Source of the DNA: Pseudarthrobacter sp. NIBRBAC000502772
GTDB taxonomy: Bacteria; Actinomycetota; Actinomycetes; Actinomycetales; Micrococcaceae
Direction of reading: 5' to 3'
Length of the DNA: 64,000 nucleotides
Assembly: GCF_006517235.1 (NCBI RefSeq)
Contig: NZ_CP041188.1
Coordinates: forward strand, 868,001 to 932,000
How positions within the stretch are numbered: position 1 is the stretch's first letter; every line of letters starts with the position of its first letter. The notes under the pieces are model-generated. The model made no database searches. It was not told the DNA's origin and saw only the letters and a list, made by a program, of their open reading frames with translations. The translations under genes and the position numbers were made by a program. This document shows positions 33,828 to 42,801 of the stretch, one piece after another.

Positions 33828-34678
33828 TGCGCACCCGACTCGACCACCTGGTCACCGCCGCCCTCCAGCAGGGCTCGGCCGTTCCCGCCTTCACCTGCTA
33901 CGACTTCACCACCGCGCTGGCTGTTGTGGGCGCGGCCGAGGACGCGGGCCACGGGGTCATCCTGCTGGTGGCCCCCAAAACGGCCGGCACGTCCAACGGC
34001 CTCCGCCTGATCGCCGCGCTCCGCGGGCTGGCAGACGCCGCATCCGTTCCGGTGGCCGTCCAGCTGGACCACGCGATGGACCTCAAGGTGATGGCCGACG
34101 CAGTCGCCGCGGGGGCGGATTCGGTCCTTGCGGACGGCTCGTCCCTGCCGTATGAGGACAACATTGCGCTGGTCCGTGAGGCGCGCGCTGTGCTGGGTGC
34201 CGGCGTCGTGCTTGAAGCGGAACTCGGCGGCTTGGCCGGCGACGAGGACCGTGCCTTCGGTGCCGACGAAGCCGGTGTGGCAGTGGCCGGCCTGACGGAC
34301 TCCGCGCAGGTGGAGGACTTTGTGGCCAGGACCGGCGCGGAACTGCTGGCTGTTGCGGTGGGCAACGTCCACGGCAAGTACAAGGGCGAGCCGCAGCTGC
34401 GCTGGGACGTCCTGCAGGACATAGCCGTGCGGACCCACATCCCGCTGGTGCTCCACGGCGCGTCCGGCATTCCGGCGGGGGAGCTGGTCAAGGCCGCCGC
34501 GATGAACGTGGGCAAGGTGAACTTCAATACCGAGCTCCGCACCGGCGTGCTGTCCACGCTCCAGGACCAGCTGCCGGCGCACCGGGCCGACGGCGAGAAC
34601 CTCCAGGGGCTGCTGGGCCACTGGAACACCTCGGCCAGGGAATTCGCCACGACGGCACTGGGCATGCTCACCCGGTGA
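33827..34678 (+). CDS. Class II fructose-bisphosphate-type aldolase
   Basis: 283 aa. Class II zinc aldolase hallmarks: PAFTCYDFTTALAVVGAAE, VAVQLDHAMDL with catalytic Asp81 and zinc ligand His82, GVVLEAELGGLAG, LLAVAVGNVHGKYKG (His ligand), LVLHGASGIPAGELVKAA and the phosphate-binding GKVNFNTELR. Relatives (FbaA, GatY, KbaY) split ketose bisphosphates to DHAP plus an aldehyde. Tetronate clusters normally carry a class II aldolase/adducin-type decarboxylase (OtnC/YgbL) and isomerase (OtnI/YgbM) instead, and both are absent here. The real substrate is therefore open. Confidence 0.85.
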   Translation: MRTRLDHLVTAALQQGSAVPAFTCYDFTTALAVVGAAEDAGHGVILLVAPKTAGTSNGLRLIAALRGLADAASVPVAVQLDHAMDLKVMADAVAAGADSVLADGSSLPYEDNIALVREARAVLGAGVVLEAELGGLAGDEDRAFGADEAGVAVAGLTDSAQVEDFVARTGAELLAVAVGNVHGKYKGEPQLRWDVLQDIAVRTHIPLVLHGASGIPAGELVKAAAMNVGKVNFNTELRTGVLSTLQDQLPAHRADGENLQGLLGHWNTSAREFATTALGMLTR

Positions 34679-34716
34679 CGCATCAGTTGAGTCTTTGGGG
34701 AGGCTAGGATCAGCAC

Positions 34717-35121
34717 ATGATCCTGGCCTCCCTGCTTTTTGCCTTCCTCGCCGCCGCGCTCCACGTGTACATCTTCACCATGGAATCCCTCACCTGGACT
34801 ACGCCAGCCACGTGGAAACGCTTCGGCCTCGCCTCCCAGGCTGACGCCGAGACCACCAAACCCCTCGCCTACAACCAGGGTTTCTACAACCTATTCCTGG
34901 CCATCGGCGCGTTCATCGGGGTGGGCTGCGTGGCGCTTGGCCCGGACGCCTCGGCGCAGAACGTGGTCGGCTGGACGCTGATCTTCAGCTGCTGCGGGTC
35001 CATGCTGCTCGCCGCCGCGGTGCTGGCACTCAGCGGGAAAAAGTACCTCCGCGCCGCGGTTCTGCAAGGCACGACGCCGTTGCTCGCCGTCGTGCTTGGG
35101 TTGCTGGCCGTTACCGGCTGA
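34717..35121 (+). CDS. DUF1304 membrane protein
   Basis: 134 aa, four hydrophobic segments. Family pattern: an N-terminal helix with HVYIFTMESLTWTTP, then KPLAYNQGFYNLFLAIGAFIG, and a C-terminal helix after KKYLRAAVLQGTTP. DUF1304 proteins are small bacterial integral membrane proteins with no established function. The ATG follows GGGGAGGCTAGGATCAGCAC. It stands alone between the aldolase and an acyltransferase on the same strand. Confidence 0.87.
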   Translation: MILASLLFAFLAAALHVYIFTMESLTWTTPATWKRFGLASQADAETTKPLAYNQGFYNLFLAIGAFIGVGCVALGPDASAQNVVGWTLIFSCCGSMLLAAAVLALSGKKYLRAAVLQGTTPLLAVVLGLLAVTG

Positions 35122-35241
35122 CTGACGCTCCTGAGGCGACCACTGCTGAGGCGACGTTGTGCCCGTTTCTGGCCGGGAACACCCTTTTCTGGCCGGGAGC
35201 GCATCACGGGCGGACAATTGAGTGAACAACAGCATCGGCGC

Positions 35242-36621
35242 ATGTTGGGACTGCACGTGAGTGGTGTGAAGGAGGCGGGGCCGGCCCCGCAGGGTGAACA
35301 GGCGGTGCAGCGCGACCTCGTGATCGACCTCGTCCGGTTCGTCTGCCTGGCCCTGGTGGTGGTGGGCCACTGCATGATGGTCAGCCCCGTCCTGCAAGGG
35401 GACGGCACCGTGACCTCCAAAAATACGCTGGGCGATCAGCCGTGGTTCGAGCCCGTGATCTGGATCTTCATGGTGATGCCGCTGTTCTTCGTGACCGGCG
35501 GCACCACGGGCCTCCAGTCCTGGCAGCGGCTGAGAACCCGCGGCGGTACGGGCGTCGAGTTTGCCCAGGCCCGGCTGCTGCGGCTGGTCCGCCCGGCGGC
35601 GGCACTCCTGGCGGTGATGTTCCTGGGGTTCTGGGCCGCGCTTCTGTTGGGCGTGGACGCCCAGGTGGTGCAGCTGATGACCACCGGAGCGGGCATGCCG
35701 CTCTGGTTCCTGGCCGCCTACCTGGCCGCACAGCTCAACATCCCGCTCCTGGCCCGGTTCCATGGGCGCGCGCCCTGGCTGACCGTTGCGGTCCTGGCGG
35801 CCCTCGTGGTGGCCATCGACTGCTTCCGCGGAGCCCTGCCCATGCTCGCCTACGCAAATCTTGTTTTCCTGTGGTGCGCCGTGCAGCAGCTTGGTTTCCT
35901 GGTGGCCGACGGTCACCTGGCCAGGCTCACGCTCTCCGGCCTGGTGGGGCTCATCCTGGCAGCCAACCTGGTGCTCGGGCTGGTCACTGGCCTGGGTCTC
36001 TACTCCGGAAACATGCTGGTCAACCTCAACCCGCCCAACCTCTGCCTGCTGCTCCTGGGCGTGTCCCAGGCTGCCGCGCTCCAGCTTTTCCGGCCGGGGC
36101 TCGGCTGGGTTTCCGGCGTGCGCTGGATCCGCTGGGTGGTCATGGTTGCCGGCCGCCGCTCCATGACCGTGTACCTGTGGCACCTGCCGTTGCTCGCGGC
36201 CATGTCCGGACTCCTGCTCCTCACCGACTTTCCCAAGCCCGCGGCAGGCACCGCCGAATGGTGGTGGGCCCGGCCGCTCGTCCTCCTGGGGGTTGTGGCC
36301 CTCCTGCTCCCGGTGCTGGCCGCGTTCGGCCACCTTGAGGAACGTCCGACGGCGTCTGTCCACACCCGCGGCCGGCCCGCCGCTGCGGTGGTGACGGCCG
36401 CCGTCGTCGTCTTCATTCCGGTGGCGGACGCTGCCCTCAACGGCCTGACGCTGGGCCTGCTCGGAGGCGGCGCGGCATGCTTTGTGTTGGCCGTCCTGCT
36501 GCTGGGCCGGATGCCCGAACGTGTCCCCGGCGATGTCGGTGCCGAAGGCGTCGCCCACGATGGCAGCCAGTCTGACGGGCCATTGCCAGCGGGGCCAAGT
36601 AGTGCCAATGTCGAACCATGA
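35242..36621 (+). CDS. Acyltransferase-3 family membrane protein
   Basis: About 459 aa from ATG 35242; a TTG at 35218 is an alternative and neither has a clear Shine-Dalgarno. Around ten to twelve transmembrane segments. The acyltransferase-3 start is clear: RDLVIDLVRFVCLALVVVGHCMM with the catalytic-type His. Further features are FFVTGGTTGLQSW, the ARLLRLVRPAAALL loop and YLWHLPLLA. Such proteins O-acylate cell-surface glycans or secondary metabolites; the target is unknown. Its TGA overlaps the next ATG (ATGA), so it is coupled to the small GNAT gene. Confidence 0.8.
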   Translation: MLGLHVSGVKEAGPAPQGEQAVQRDLVIDLVRFVCLALVVVGHCMMVSPVLQGDGTVTSKNTLGDQPWFEPVIWIFMVMPLFFVTGGTTGLQSWQRLRTRGGTGVEFAQARLLRLVRPAAALLAVMFLGFWAALLLGVDAQVVQLMTTGAGMPLWFLAAYLAAQLNIPLLARFHGRAPWLTVAVLAALVVAIDCFRGALPMLAYANLVFLWCAVQQLGFLVADGHLARLTLSGLVGLILAANLVLGLVTGLGLYSGNMLVNLNPPNLCLLLLGVSQAAALQLFRPGLGWVSGVRWIRWVVMVAGRRSMTVYLWHLPLLAAMSGLLLLTDFPKPAAGTAEWWWARPLVLLGVVALLLPVLAAFGHLEERPTASVHTRGRPAAAVVTAAVVVFIPVADAALNGLTLGLLGGGAACFVLAVLLLGRMPERVPGDVGAEGVAHDGSQSDGPLPAGPSSANVEP

Positions 36622-36950
36622 CTGAGAACATGATTTCCACAGAGGACAAGTTCAGCCCCGACGTCTCGCTGTCCAGGGATGACGAACATCACCGCTACGA
36701 GCTGCGGGTGGGCGGAAAGGTCGCCGTCCAGTCCTTCTTCCGGGACCTGCCCGGACACGTGGATTTCCTCCACACCGACACCGCCGAGGCCTTCCAGGGC
36801 CAGGGCCTGGGCAAGGTGCTGGCCCACTTCGCGCTCGACGACGTGGTGGCCTCGGGCAAGCGGATCATCCCGCATTGCCCCTTCATTACCCGCTACCTCC
36901 GCGCCCACGAGGGGGGCTACGAACAGCACATCGACTGGCCGGACAACTAG
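36618..36950 (+). CDS. Small GNAT N-acetyltransferase (YjdJ-like)
   Basis: 110 aa. Minimal GNAT of the YjdJ type: RYELRVGGKVAVQSFF, then DFLHTDTAEAFQGQGLGKVLAHFALDDV with the acetyl-CoA P-loop QGQGLG, and IIPHCPFITRYLRAHEG near the end. These single-domain proteins lack most of the first strands of full GNATs; substrates are unknown. ATG overlaps the acyltransferase stop by four bases. The first copy of a 20-base repeat begins within its stop codon. Confidence 0.85.
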   Translation: MTENMISTEDKFSPDVSLSRDDEHHRYELRVGGKVAVQSFFRDLPGHVDFLHTDTAEAFQGQGLGKVLAHFALDDVVASGKRIIPHCPFITRYLRAHEGGYEQHIDWPDN

Positions 36951-37044
36951 CGCGAACGGTCATTTAAGCCCCCTCGAACCAGCGCGAACGGTCATTTAAG
37001 GCCCCGGGAACTCCCTCCGGAGGGCCTCAAGTGTCCGTTCGCGC
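36949..37044. repeat. Cluster of two direct and one inverted 20-base repeat
   Basis: The 20-base unit AGCGCGAACGGTCATTTAAG occurs exactly at 36949-36968 and 36981-37000 (32-base period). At 37025-37044 an inverted copy matches 17 of 20 bases, so copies 2 and 3 can form a long stem with a GGAG-rich loop. It lies between the GNAT stop and the siderophore promoter. It could act as a terminator, or be a dispersed intergenic repeat. Confidence 0.7.
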
Positions 37045-37148
37045 GGAGTATTTTGCACCCGATTCGCGATCGGGGCCAGTCAATGACGCGCCCGCGACCT
37101 GAAGAACTCCCGTATTCCCGCGGCTTAAGATAAATAAGTCACTAAAGT

Positions 37149-37185
37149 TTGACGAAAAGGTTCACCTAAGTAAGGCTTACCTTGC
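37149..37185 (+). promoter_or_regulatory. Iron box (DtxR/IdeR-type) and promoter of the siderophore operon
   Basis: TAAGTAAGGCTTACCTTGC (37167-37185) matches the actinobacterial iron-box consensus with its AGGCTnACCT centre. A TTGACG -35 (37149-37154) places it over the -10 region, so iron-loaded IdeR/DmdR would repress the downstream desABCD-like operon. Confidence 0.8.
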
Positions 37186-37213
37186 TAAAGACACCCCTAA
37201 CGTCGAACTAAGG

Positions 37214-38896
37214 ATGACCACTGTGCCGCTGCTGCCCCGTGTTGATGAGATGTACGTGGATGAAGATCGGGTGGGCGAAACCCTGCCCGGGCAGGATTTC
37301 GGCTCCCGCGTGGAGCTGGCCCTCGCTGCCACCAACCATCTGTTCAACACCAGGAACTCCACCCGGTACGTGGCGCAGGTGCTGCAGGGCGTCAACGCCG
37401 TGGCCACCAAAATCGACCGCACCACCCGGCCCTTTACCGGCGTCGGGCCCGCCGACATGAAGGCGCGCATCGGTGCCGTTGACCTGGACCAGCCGCTCCC
37501 GGACACCGCCGCGGCCCTGGAGGAGCTTGAGACCGTCTACCTCCGGGACGCCATCTACTTCCACGATGCGAAGTACGCGGCCCACCTGAACTGCCCGGTG
37601 GTGATCCCGGCGCTGGTGGGGGAGGCCATCCTGTCCGCGGTGAACTCCTCAATGGACACCTGGGACCAGAGCGCCGGGGCCACCATGATCGAGCGCCGGC
37701 TCATCGACTGGACCGCCGAACGGCTGCAGCTGGGGGCGGCAGCCGACGGCGTGTTCACCTCCGGCGGCAGCCAGTCCAACCTGCAGGCGCTGCTGATCGC
37801 GCGCAACCACGCCGTTGCCGGGCTGCGGCAGGAGCCGGCCAACGCTGGACGCCGGCTGCCCGCCCTGCTGGAAAAGCTGCGGATCTTCACATCAGCAGAC
37901 AGCCACTTCAGCATCCAGAAGTCCGCGTCCATGCTGGGCATGGGCTTCGACGCCGTCATCTCCGTTCCCTGCGCCGCGGACCACAAGATGGACCCGGCCG
38001 CGCTCGCCGAGGCCATGGCGGAAACCCACGACGCCGGGCTGGTGCCGATGGCGGTTGTGGCCACCGCAGGGACCACCGATTTCGGTGCGGTGGACCCGCT
38101 CGCAGACCTCGCCGCCCTGGCCCGCGCCTACGGTGCCTGGTTCCACATTGACGCGGCTTACGGCGGCGGGCTGATGGTTTCCGGCCGCTACCGCCACCTG
38201 CTGGACGGGACCCGCCTGGCCGACTCCGTCACCGTGGATTTCCACAAAACGTTCTTCCAGCCCGTCAGCTCCAGCGCCCTGCTGGTCCGCGACCGCGCCA
38301 TGCTCCAGCACGTCACGTACTACGCGGACTACCTGAACCCGGAAAGCGCCGCCCTGGCCGAGATCCCCAACCAGGTGGACAAGAGCATCCAGACCACCCG
38401 GCGCTTTGACGCACTCAAGCTGTGGCTGACCCTGCGCATCATGGGCGCGGATGCGATTGGCGCCCTGTTTGACGAGGCCATCGACCTCGTCGCCCGGGTG
38501 GGATCCGTGCTGGCGGCCGACGACGACTTTGAGCTCGCCGCCGCTCCGCAGCTCAGCACGGTGGTCTTCCGGTACCGGCCGCGTGTGTCCGGAACTGCTG
38601 CTGCCCTTGCCGGCGCCGGTTTAGCCGATGTCGGCATCACCGGCGCTCACGGCCGGCTTTCCGAGGATGCGGCCGACACCCTCAACCCGGCCATCCGCGC
38701 GGAGGTTTTCGCTTCCGGGCAGGCCGTCGTAGCCGGCACCAAGGTGGCCGGCCGGCACTACCTGAAGTTCACGCTCCTCAACGCGGAAGCAACCCTGGAG
38801 GACATCAGCGAGATCATCGAGCTGCTGCGCAGCACCGGCGTGCAGCTGCTGGCCGGCGCCAACACCAACAACAGCACCAGCGAGGTGTCCGCATGA
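37214..38896 (+). CDS. desA: PLP-dependent decarboxylase of desferrioxamine-type biosynthesis (lysine decarboxylase)
   Basis: 560 aa. Group II PLP decarboxylase: [61 protein letters not shown], and the PLP-lysine motif [10 protein letters not shown] near residue 345. In desferrioxamine pathways the first enzyme makes cadaverine from lysine. Position ahead of the hydroxylase, acyltransferase and NIS synthetase genes, all with 4-base overlaps, supports DesA. By sequence alone a diaminobutyrate or aromatic-amino-acid decarboxylase could not be excluded. ATG 37214 sits close to AAGG. Iron box upstream. Confidence 0.88.
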   Translation: MTTVPLLPRVDEMYVDEDRVGETLPGQDFGSRVELALAATNHLFNTRNSTRYVAQVLQGVNAVATKIDRTTRPFTGVGPADMKARIGAVDLDQPLPDTAAALEELETVYLRDAIYFHDAKYAAHLNCPVVIPALVGEAILSAVNSSMDTWDQSAGATMIERRLIDWTAERLQLGAAADGVFTSGGSQSNLQALLIARNHAVAGLRQEPANAGRRLPALLEKLRIFTSADSHFSIQKSASMLGMGFDAVISVPCAADHKMDPAALAEAMAETHDAGLVPMAVVATAGTTDFGAVDPLADLAALARAYGAWFHIDAAYGGGLMVSGRYRHLLDGTRLADSVTVDFHKTFFQPVSSSALLVRDRAMLQHVTYYADYLNPESAALAEIPNQVDKSIQTTRRFDALKLWLTLRIMGADAIGALFDEAIDLVARVGSVLAADDDFELAAAPQLSTVVFRYRPRVSGTAAALAGAGLADVGITGAHGRLSEDAADTLNPAIRAEVFASGQAVVAGTKVAGRHYLKFTLLNAEATLEDISEIIELLRSTGVQLLAGANTNNSTSEVSA

Positions 38897-40320
38897 GCAC
38901 CTCCACCGAACCGCGCATTTTCGACTTCGCCGGCATCGGCGTCGGGCCCTTCAATCTTGGCCTCGCCGCCCTCAGCGAGCCGGTGGACGGGCTGGATGGC
39001 GTCTTCCTGGAGCAACGGGAATCCTTTGACTGGCACCCCGGCATGATGCTGGAGCCGGCCCACCTCCAGGTGCCGTTCATGGCGGACCTGGTGACACTGG
39101 CCGACCCCACGTCGCCCTATTCGTTCCTGAATTTCCTCAAGCAGACCGGGCGCCTCTACCGCTTCTATATCCGGGAAAACTTCTATCCGCTGCGCGCCGA
39201 GTACAACCAGTACTGCCAGTGGGTGGCCGGCCAGCTGCGGTCCGTTCGTTTTAGCACGGCTGTGCTGGATGTAACGTACGACGCCGGCGTTTACCGCCTT
39301 TCGGTGGAAGGTCCGGACGGGCCCGAGGTGCTGCTGGCGCGGCGGCTGGTGCTGGGCACGGGCACCTCGCCGTACGTGCCGGCGTCCTGTGACGGAATAG
39401 TCGACGCAGCCGCTGATGGCGGCGGGGGACTTGTCCTCCACAACGCCGATTACCTGTCGAGGAAGAGTGAGCTGCAGGCCAAGCGGAGCATCACCATCGT
39501 GGGCAGCGGCCAGAGCGCCGCGGAAATCTACTACGAGCTGCTTCAGGACATCGACACCTACGGCTACCAGCTGAACTGGGTCACGCGGTCCGGGCGGTTC
39601 TTCCCGCTGGAGTACACCAAGCTCACCCTGGAGATGACCTCGCCGGAGTACGTGGACTACTTCCACGGGCTGCCGCAGGACCAGCGCGACGGACTCATCA
39701 AGAGCCAGAAAAACCTGTACAAAGGCATCAACTCCGAGCTGATCGACGCCATCTACGACCTCCTGTACACGAAGAGCCTCGCCGGCATGGTGGACACCCA
39801 GCTCCTCACCCATTCGTCGCTCACGGGCGCCGCGTGGGATCAGGCCGCCGGTTCCCACACCCTGCGGCTCCGGCACGGGGAACAGGGCTCGGATTATGTG
39901 CTGGACAGCGAAGCCGTGGTCCTGGCCACCGGCTACACCTACCGGGAGCCGGACTTCCTGGCCGGCATCCAGGACAGGATTGCCAGGGACTCCGCCGGCC
40001 GGTTCGCCGTGGCACGCAACTACAGCACCAGCGTCGAACCCGGCGAACTTTTCGTCCAGAATGCCGAGCTGCACACGCACGGCTTTGTCACCCCGGACCT
40101 CGGCATGGCCGCCTACCGCAACTCGTGCATCCTGCGCGAGATCGCCGGCCGCGAGGTCTATCCCGTGGAGCGTAGCATCGCGTTCCAGCAGTTCGGCGCG
40201 CCCCAGCCTGACGCGCCCCAGCCCGGCCCGGTCTCCGCTTCAGTCCCCGGTTCAGTCTCCGGTCCGGCCGGACGCAGCGCCGAGCCTGTTCCCGCCCAGA
40301 CGGTGGAGGTGTCCGCATGA
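38893..40320 (+). CDS. desB: Cadaverine/lysine N-hydroxylase (siderophore NMO)
   Basis: 475 aa. Flavin N-monooxygenase: FAD site [16 protein letters not shown] at about 11-26, then [23 protein letters not shown], the NADPH site [17 protein letters not shown], and the late [13 protein letters not shown] motif. It would hydroxylate the free amine of cadaverine using NADPH and O2 to yield N-hydroxycadaverine. It starts in the last codons of desA (ATGA). The C-terminal 40 residues ([20 protein letters not shown]) form a low-complexity Pro/Ser tail not normal for the family. Confidence 0.92.
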   Translation: MSTSTEPRIFDFAGIGVGPFNLGLAALSEPVDGLDGVFLEQRESFDWHPGMMLEPAHLQVPFMADLVTLADPTSPYSFLNFLKQTGRLYRFYIRENFYPLRAEYNQYCQWVAGQLRSVRFSTAVLDVTYDAGVYRLSVEGPDGPEVLLARRLVLGTGTSPYVPASCDGIVDAAADGGGGLVLHNADYLSRKSELQAKRSITIVGSGQSAAEIYYELLQDIDTYGYQLNWVTRSGRFFPLEYTKLTLEMTSPEYVDYFHGLPQDQRDGLIKSQKNLYKGINSELIDAIYDLLYTKSLAGMVDTQLLTHSSLTGAAWDQAAGSHTLRLRHGEQGSDYVLDSEAVVLATGYTYREPDFLAGIQDRIARDSAGRFAVARNYSTSVEPGELFVQNAELHTHGFVTPDLGMAAYRNSCILREIAGREVYPVERSIAFQQFGAPQPDAPQPGPVSASVPGSVSGPAGRSAEPVPAQTVEVSA

Positions 40321-40910
40321 GCTTCTCGTTCCGCTGTGTTGACGCCGTTGCCGATGCACCACTCCTCCACAGCTGGGTCACACAGCCTTACGCGTCGTTC
40401 TGGGGGATGCTGTCCTCCACAGTTGACGGGGTTGTGGAGGAATACTCGAAAATCCAGGCAACGGGGCATCACCACGCCTTGCTGGGGATCAACGACGACG
40501 GCGTCCCCGCCTTCCTGATGGAGGAATACCTGCCGGCCGCCTCGCCACTGGCCGCGGTCTATGCCGTGCAGGAGGGCGACATCGGCATGCACCTGCTGGT
40601 GGCGCCGCCGTCGGGAGATCCCCAACCGGGGTACACGGCCGCGGTGATGGACGCCGTGCTGGAGCGGTTGTTCGAAAAACCGGGCGTGGAACGCGTGGTG
40701 GTTGAACCAGACGCCAGGAACTCCAAGATCCATGTGCTCAACGAGCGGCTGGGCTTCCAGCCGGCGGGGGTTGTCACCCTGCCGGACAAGGAAGCGCTGC
40801 TCAGCTTCTGCACACGCCAGGACTACCTCGCCGCCCGCGCAGCGCTTGGCCACCCCCGAGTCCCTTCCCATGACCTTTCCACCCCGATCCACCAGGGAGC
40901 ATCACTGTGA
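40317..40910 (+). CDS. desC: Siderophore N-acyltransferase (GNAT)
   Basis: 197 aa. A GNAT of the IucB/RhbD/AlcB type: [69 protein letters not shown] and [10 protein letters not shown]. It transfers an acyl group (acetyl or succinyl from CoA) to the hydroxylamine, forming the hydroxamate iron ligand. Four-base overlaps couple it to desB and to the synthetase. Succinyl use for desferrioxamine is inferred from the operon, not from residues. Confidence 0.9.
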   Translation: MSFSFRCVDAVADAPLLHSWVTQPYASFWGMLSSTVDGVVEEYSKIQATGHHHALLGINDDGVPAFLMEEYLPAASPLAAVYAVQEGDIGMHLLVAPPSGDPQPGYTAAVMDAVLERLFEKPGVERVVVEPDARNSKIHVLNERLGFQPAGVVTLPDKEALLSFCTRQDYLAARAALGHPRVPSHDLSTPIHQGASL

Positions 40911-42787
40911 CCATCATCGAGCTGGACCCCACCGTCGTCGAAATACCGGACAGCACCGCCAACACCGTTCCCCACCTCGCACCCGAACGCTGGGCCATAG
41001 CCAACCGCCACCTGGTCCGCAAGGCGCTCGCCGAATTCCTGCACGAACGCATCCTGGAGCCGCAGCGCCTGGGCTCCGGCAGGGGTGCCACGGGTCCGGA
41101 GGAGCCCACGGTGTACGTGGTCCGCAGCGACGACGGCCTCACGGCGTACTCGTTCACGGCCTGCGTGCTTGAGCTGGAGCACTGGTCGGTGGACGCCGCT
41201 TCGATCCACTGCACACGCAAAGGCGAGGATGCCGCCCCGGACGCCCTGCGTTTCATCACCGAGTTCAGGGACACCCTGGGCATCCGCGAGGAGATGCTCC
41301 CGGTCTACCTTGAAGAGATCAGCAGCACCCTGGCCGGCCACTCCTACAAGCAGTGGCTGGGACAGCCGTCCGCCGAGGAACTCGCGGCAGGAGTCACCGG
41401 CGGCACGGACCCCGCCGCCGACTTCCAGGCCATCGAACGCAGCATGACGGAGGGCCACCCGTGTTTCGTGGCCAACAACGGCAGGCTGGGGTTCGGCATC
41501 AGTGACTACCGGGCGTTCGCGCCGGAGACCGGAGCCCCCGTCCGCCTGGAATGGATCGGGGTGCACCGCAGCAAGGCTGTCTTCACCGCCAGCGCGGGGC
41601 TGGACTACCGCGCCCACCTGGAGGCCGAGCTCGGCGCCGCCGCGCTGCAGTCCTTTGAGAGCGAATTCGCGGCGCAGGGTGTGGACCCCGCCCAGTACTT
41701 CCTGATGCCGGTGCATCCGTGGCAGTGGGAGAACAAGCTCACCGTCACGTTCGCTGCCGAAATCGCCCAGCAGCACATCATCCATCTGGGGACCGGTGCC
41801 GACAGTTACCAGGCCCAGCAGTCCATCCGCACGTTCTTCAACACGGCCGCGCCCGCCAAGAGCTACGTCAAGACGGCGATGTCCGTCCTGAACATGGGCT
41901 TTATGCGGGGACTCTCGCCGCAGTACATGAAGGCAACCCCCGCCATCAACGACTGGCTGCGGGACCTGATCCGGTTAGACGAAGCCCTGCGGAAACGCGG
42001 CCTGGCCATGATCAGCGAGATCGCGGCCATCGGCTACCACAACGGCTACTACGAGGCCGGGTCCGCCAAGGGCTCGCCGTACCAGAAGATGTTGTCCGCG
42101 CTGTGGAGGGAAAGTCCGCTCCCGCTGCTGGAGGACGGCCAGCAGCTTGCCACCATGGCGTCCCTGCTGCACGTCGATTCGACCGGCAAACCGATGGCGT
42201 CTGCCCTGATTGAGCGCTCCGGACTGGAGCCTGCCGAATGGCTGCGCCGTTACTTCGAGGCCTACCTCGTCCCGTTGGTCCACTGCCTCTACCGGTACGA
42301 ACTCGCCTTTATGCCGCATGGCGAGAACGTGATCCTGGTGCTGGATAACGGTGTGCCCGTCCGTGCGGTGATGAAGGACATCGCCGAGGAAATCGTGGTG
42401 ATGGGGCGCCGGCTGGACCTGCCCGCGGACGTATCACGGATCCAGGTGGACATTCCCGACGGCGAAAAGGTGCTGGCCATCTTCACGGATGTCTTCGACT
42501 GCATCTTCCGCTTCCTCGGTGCCCTGCTGGTGGAGGACGGGAAACTCAGCGAGGAGGAGTTCTGGGGCACGGCCGCCCGCGTTATCCAGGAGTACCAGGC
42601 TGAACACCCGGAGCTCGCGGACCAGTTCGCCCGCCACGACCTGTTCGCCCCTGACTTTGAACTGTCGTGCCTTAACCGGCTGCAGCTGCGGAACAACCAG
42701 CAGATGCTTGACCTCACGGACCCGTCCGGCGGGTTGCAGATGGCCGGCAGGCTCGCCAACCCGCTCGCCAGGTTCGCTGTGGGGTGA
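40907..42787 (+). CDS. desD: NIS siderophore synthetase (IucA/IucC family)
   Basis: 626 aa. IucA/IucC signature: SMTEGHPCFVANNGRLGFGISDYRAFAPE split over about 178-206, MPVHPWQWENK, SIRTFFNTAAPAKSYVKTAMSVLNMGFMRGLS, and the C-terminal ferric-reductase-like transporter domain IEYQ-type EYQAEHPELADQFARHDL. ATP-dependent, it would adenylate carboxylates and join N-hydroxy-N-succinylcadaverine units, finally closing the ring (desferrioxamine E in known systems). GTG start overlaps the desC stop. No exporter or receptor gene follows. Confidence 0.93.
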   Translation: MTIIELDPTVVEIPDSTANTVPHLAPERWAIANRHLVRKALAEFLHERILEPQRLGSGRGATGPEEPTVYVVRSDDGLTAYSFTACVLELEHWSVDAASIHCTRKGEDAAPDALRFITEFRDTLGIREEMLPVYLEEISSTLAGHSYKQWLGQPSAEELAAGVTGGTDPAADFQAIERSMTEGHPCFVANNGRLGFGISDYRAFAPETGAPVRLEWIGVHRSKAVFTASAGLDYRAHLEAELGAAALQSFESEFAAQGVDPAQYFLMPVHPWQWENKLTVTFAAEIAQQHIIHLGTGADSYQAQQSIRTFFNTAAPAKSYVKTAMSVLNMGFMRGLSPQYMKATPAINDWLRDLIRLDEALRKRGLAMISEIAAIGYHNGYYEAGSAKGSPYQKMLSALWRESPLPLLEDGQQLATMASLLHVDSTGKPMASALIERSGLEPAEWLRRYFEAYLVPLVHCLYRYELAFMPHGENVILVLDNGVPVRAVMKDIAEEIVVMGRRLDLPADVSRIQVDIPDGEKVLAIFTDVFDCIFRFLGALLVEDGKLSEEEFWGTAARVIQEYQAEHPELADQFARHDLFAPDFELSCLNRLQLRNNQQMLDLTDPSGGLQMAGRLANPLARFAVG

Positions 42788-42801
42788 GCTCAGCCAGGGA
42801 G

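Noticed and set aside
36949..37044. CRISPR array
   Set aside because: Only two exact units with a 12-base spacer and one inverted copy; no cas genes. Reported as a repeat cluster.
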